DNA of 64,000 nucleotides from Mucor racemosus. Its lineage: Eukaryota; Mucoromycota; Mucoromycetes; Mucorales; Mucoraceae. Under the pieces are notes generated by a model. The model searched no databases, was not told where the DNA came from, and saw only the letters and a list, made by a program, of their open reading frames with translations. The position numbers and the translations under genes are program-made. Each line of letters starts with the position of its first letter. Within the stretch, counting starts at the first letter, position 1. The stretch lies in assembly GCA_027405735.1 (NCBI GenBank), contig JAPEHQ010000013.1, positions 1,550,001 to 1,614,000 on the forward strand, given 5' to 3'. Positions 62,344 to 64,000 of this stretch are shown here, piece by piece.

Positions 62344-64000
62344 TTAAGCTTCTGATGTAAGGGGTTGAAGAACATCGAAAGAACCAGTACCGCCTTCAAC
62401 AACACGGCCAACAACAATACGAGATGATGGTGAGTCAAGAGTATCATAATCACCATGGCTATTATTTATATGAATCGAATTAGTAAAATGTTAAATATAT
62501 TACATGATTGTATAAACTTACAGTGTAGCTTCAGTCAAGAATTTACAGGTAGATTCGAAACTCATCTTGAGGAAAGGAGCAACATTAGAACCGATACCAA
62601 TACGAGAGAATGGCTTGTAACCACCTTCAAATGTCATGTAATCAGCAATAACTGTCAAATGACGACGATCGACCTTGATACCGTAAACACCAAAGACAGC
62701 AGCAACTTCCTTGATAACGGCATTTCTAGCAGCTTCGACACCATAAGTATTCAAAATGGCAGCAATATCGTTAGTATCGATAAAGTTAACATCGATCAAA
62801 TCAGCAAAAGGCCACATGCCTCTCAAGTTAACACCCTCAGTTTGAAGACGCTTGGAAGTATCATTCTCAGTAGGGTTAACATATTCGAAACAAGTTTGAA
62901 TACCCTTAATTTCATGAACAACAACACGAGCACAAGATTCTTCAATCAAACCAACCATCAAAATCTTCTTGGTATCAGCAGGGAAAACCATATCAATTTG
63001 ACAGTAAGAACCATTGACATCGTCAAAGACAAACTTCTTACAGTATTTGCTCTTTTGAACAGCATTCTGTTCAAGGCTTCCATTCTTGGATGAAGCTCTC
63101 TTGGGAGCATCATCTTCATCATCCTCACCAGCTAAAATAGCTTCTTCAAACTCGGCTTCTTCATCTTCAAGAGACTTTTCAACCTCATCAGTGACCATAT
63201 CTTCCTCATCAGCTTCATCATAAGTAGCTTGTTGCTTGTTTTGTGCAGATGTACGAGCAGACTTGGCATCACCTTCATTAGCAGCATCAGAATCGTAACC
63301 ATCTTGAGCAGCAGCATCACCGAGATTTTCATTAAAGTTGTCATCATTAGGACCAGTCATCTTATGAGCCTTTCCAATGTCATCAGCCTTCTTGGTATCC
63401 TTAATATCCTTACGAATTAACTCTTCCAAATCCTTCAAGAAAGTAGAAGACAAAACCTCCTTAATTCTGTTGGCAGTAACACGATATTCTTCGTTATATT
63501 CACTTTCATTAAAGAGATTGAGACGAATAGAATATGTCTTTGATCTACGGTAATTGTTTTCAGCAGATTTAGCAGTAGTCTTTTCGGTAACTGATACATC
63601 ATCGACAAGTTGAGCCAAAGTTAATCTAGAAGCAGCCTTACAGAATTGAGAAGACTTCTTGGGAGTAGTTTCAGCACGAAGAGGCAACAACATAGTAGGA
63701 GTCTTGATCTTACGAGCAGCTGTCATAATAATTTCACGAAGACGAGGAATACCCAAAGTAACATTAGCAGCACCATAACCAGCAAAATGGAAAGTATTCA
63801 AAGTCATTTGAGTAGATGGCTCACCAACAGATTGAGCAGCAAGTAAACCAACAGATTCACCAGCTTCAACTAAACTGTGAAGATACTTCAAGTTCATCAA
63901 AGCCTTAAACTTACTCTTGGTCAAACCAGCATAACGAGCAGTGTTCTTGGGAACTTCAGCATCCTTATCAAAAGGCATGTTATCAGGATTCTTTTCCATA
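62344..64000 (-). CDS. RPA190: RNA polymerase I largest subunit, C-terminal part (5' end outside the window)
   Basis: The visible exons are 64000-62522 (continuing beyond the window) and 62458-62344. The segment covers the C-terminal third of the A190 subunit that synthesises rRNA in the nucleolus. It includes the trigger-loop region ([40 protein letters not shown]), the acidic insert typical of Pol I ([20 protein letters not shown] and GEDDEDD, about 63100-63340), and the conserved end ([34 protein letters not shown], then [20 protein letters not shown]). The end VLQPLTSEA matches the family terminus. The acidic, Ser-poor insert in the jaw distinguishes Pol I from Pol II and III. The apparent Met at 63999 is internal, not the start. 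Confidence 0.96.

Overview
The window looks like nuclear DNA of a filamentous fungus, most likely an early-diverging Mucorales-type species. The genes are eukaryotic with many short GT-AG introns (mostly 50-75 nt), spacers are very AT-rich, and the degenerate transposases are of Tc1/mariner-DDE type. I cannot name the species. No rRNA gene, clear tRNA gene or CRISPR array was seen. Exon boundaries were placed by hand from splice signals, and every complete multi-exon model sums to an intact reading frame.

Left gene block (1-14.6 kb): a 1,499-aa ankyrin/coiled-coil protein (-), RHO1 GTPase (+), mRNA 5'-triphosphatase (CET1 type, +), a PP2C phosphatase (-), ALG7 (+), the COMPASS subunit SDC1/DPY-30 (+) and a 93-aa unknown protein (+). 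Spacing is tight in places: 23 bp between the convergent CET1 and PP2C stops, 99 bp between the ALG7 stop and the SDC1 start.

Repeat island (14.6-33.4 kb): no intact gene. It holds a decayed DDE transposase, three copies (A, B, C) of a roughly 3-kb repeat of which A and B lie head to head, a 1,645-bp Tc1-like element inserted in copy B with a clean TA duplication, three copies of a 530-bp TG...CA sequence that look like solo LTRs (one with a 5-bp target duplication), and smaller insertions including a possible tRNA-derived SINE.

Central gene block (33.4-43.0 kb): DED1 RNA helicase (+), translation factor eIF2-gamma (-), oligosaccharyltransferase subunit OST1/ribophorin I (-), ribosomal protein uS14/RPS29 (+) and a 2-oxoglutarate/Fe(II) dioxygenase (+). 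A 350-bp TA-flanked MITE lies between DED1 and eIF2-gamma.

Right part (43-64 kb): a repeat-bearing spacer, the CCR4-NOT ubiquitin ligase NOT4 (-), QCR8 of respiratory complex III (+), a three-exon 152-aa gene I do not recognise (-), a full-length PDR-type ABC transporter (-) bracketed by near-identical direct repeats, a long gene-poor spacer, a candidate 41-codon gene (-), and the 3' end of the RNA polymerase I largest subunit (-), cut by the window edge.

Most genes are housekeeping: translation and mRNA processing (RPS29, eIF2-gamma, DED1, CET1, NOT4), N-glycosylation (ALG7, OST1), cell polarity and signalling (RHO1, PP2C), chromatin (SDC1), respiration (QCR8) and rRNA transcription (RPA190). 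They do not form one functional cluster. The less ordinary material is the nested repeat island, the repeat-flanked ABC transporter, RFX-type X-box motifs near several genes, and three small unrecognised genes.
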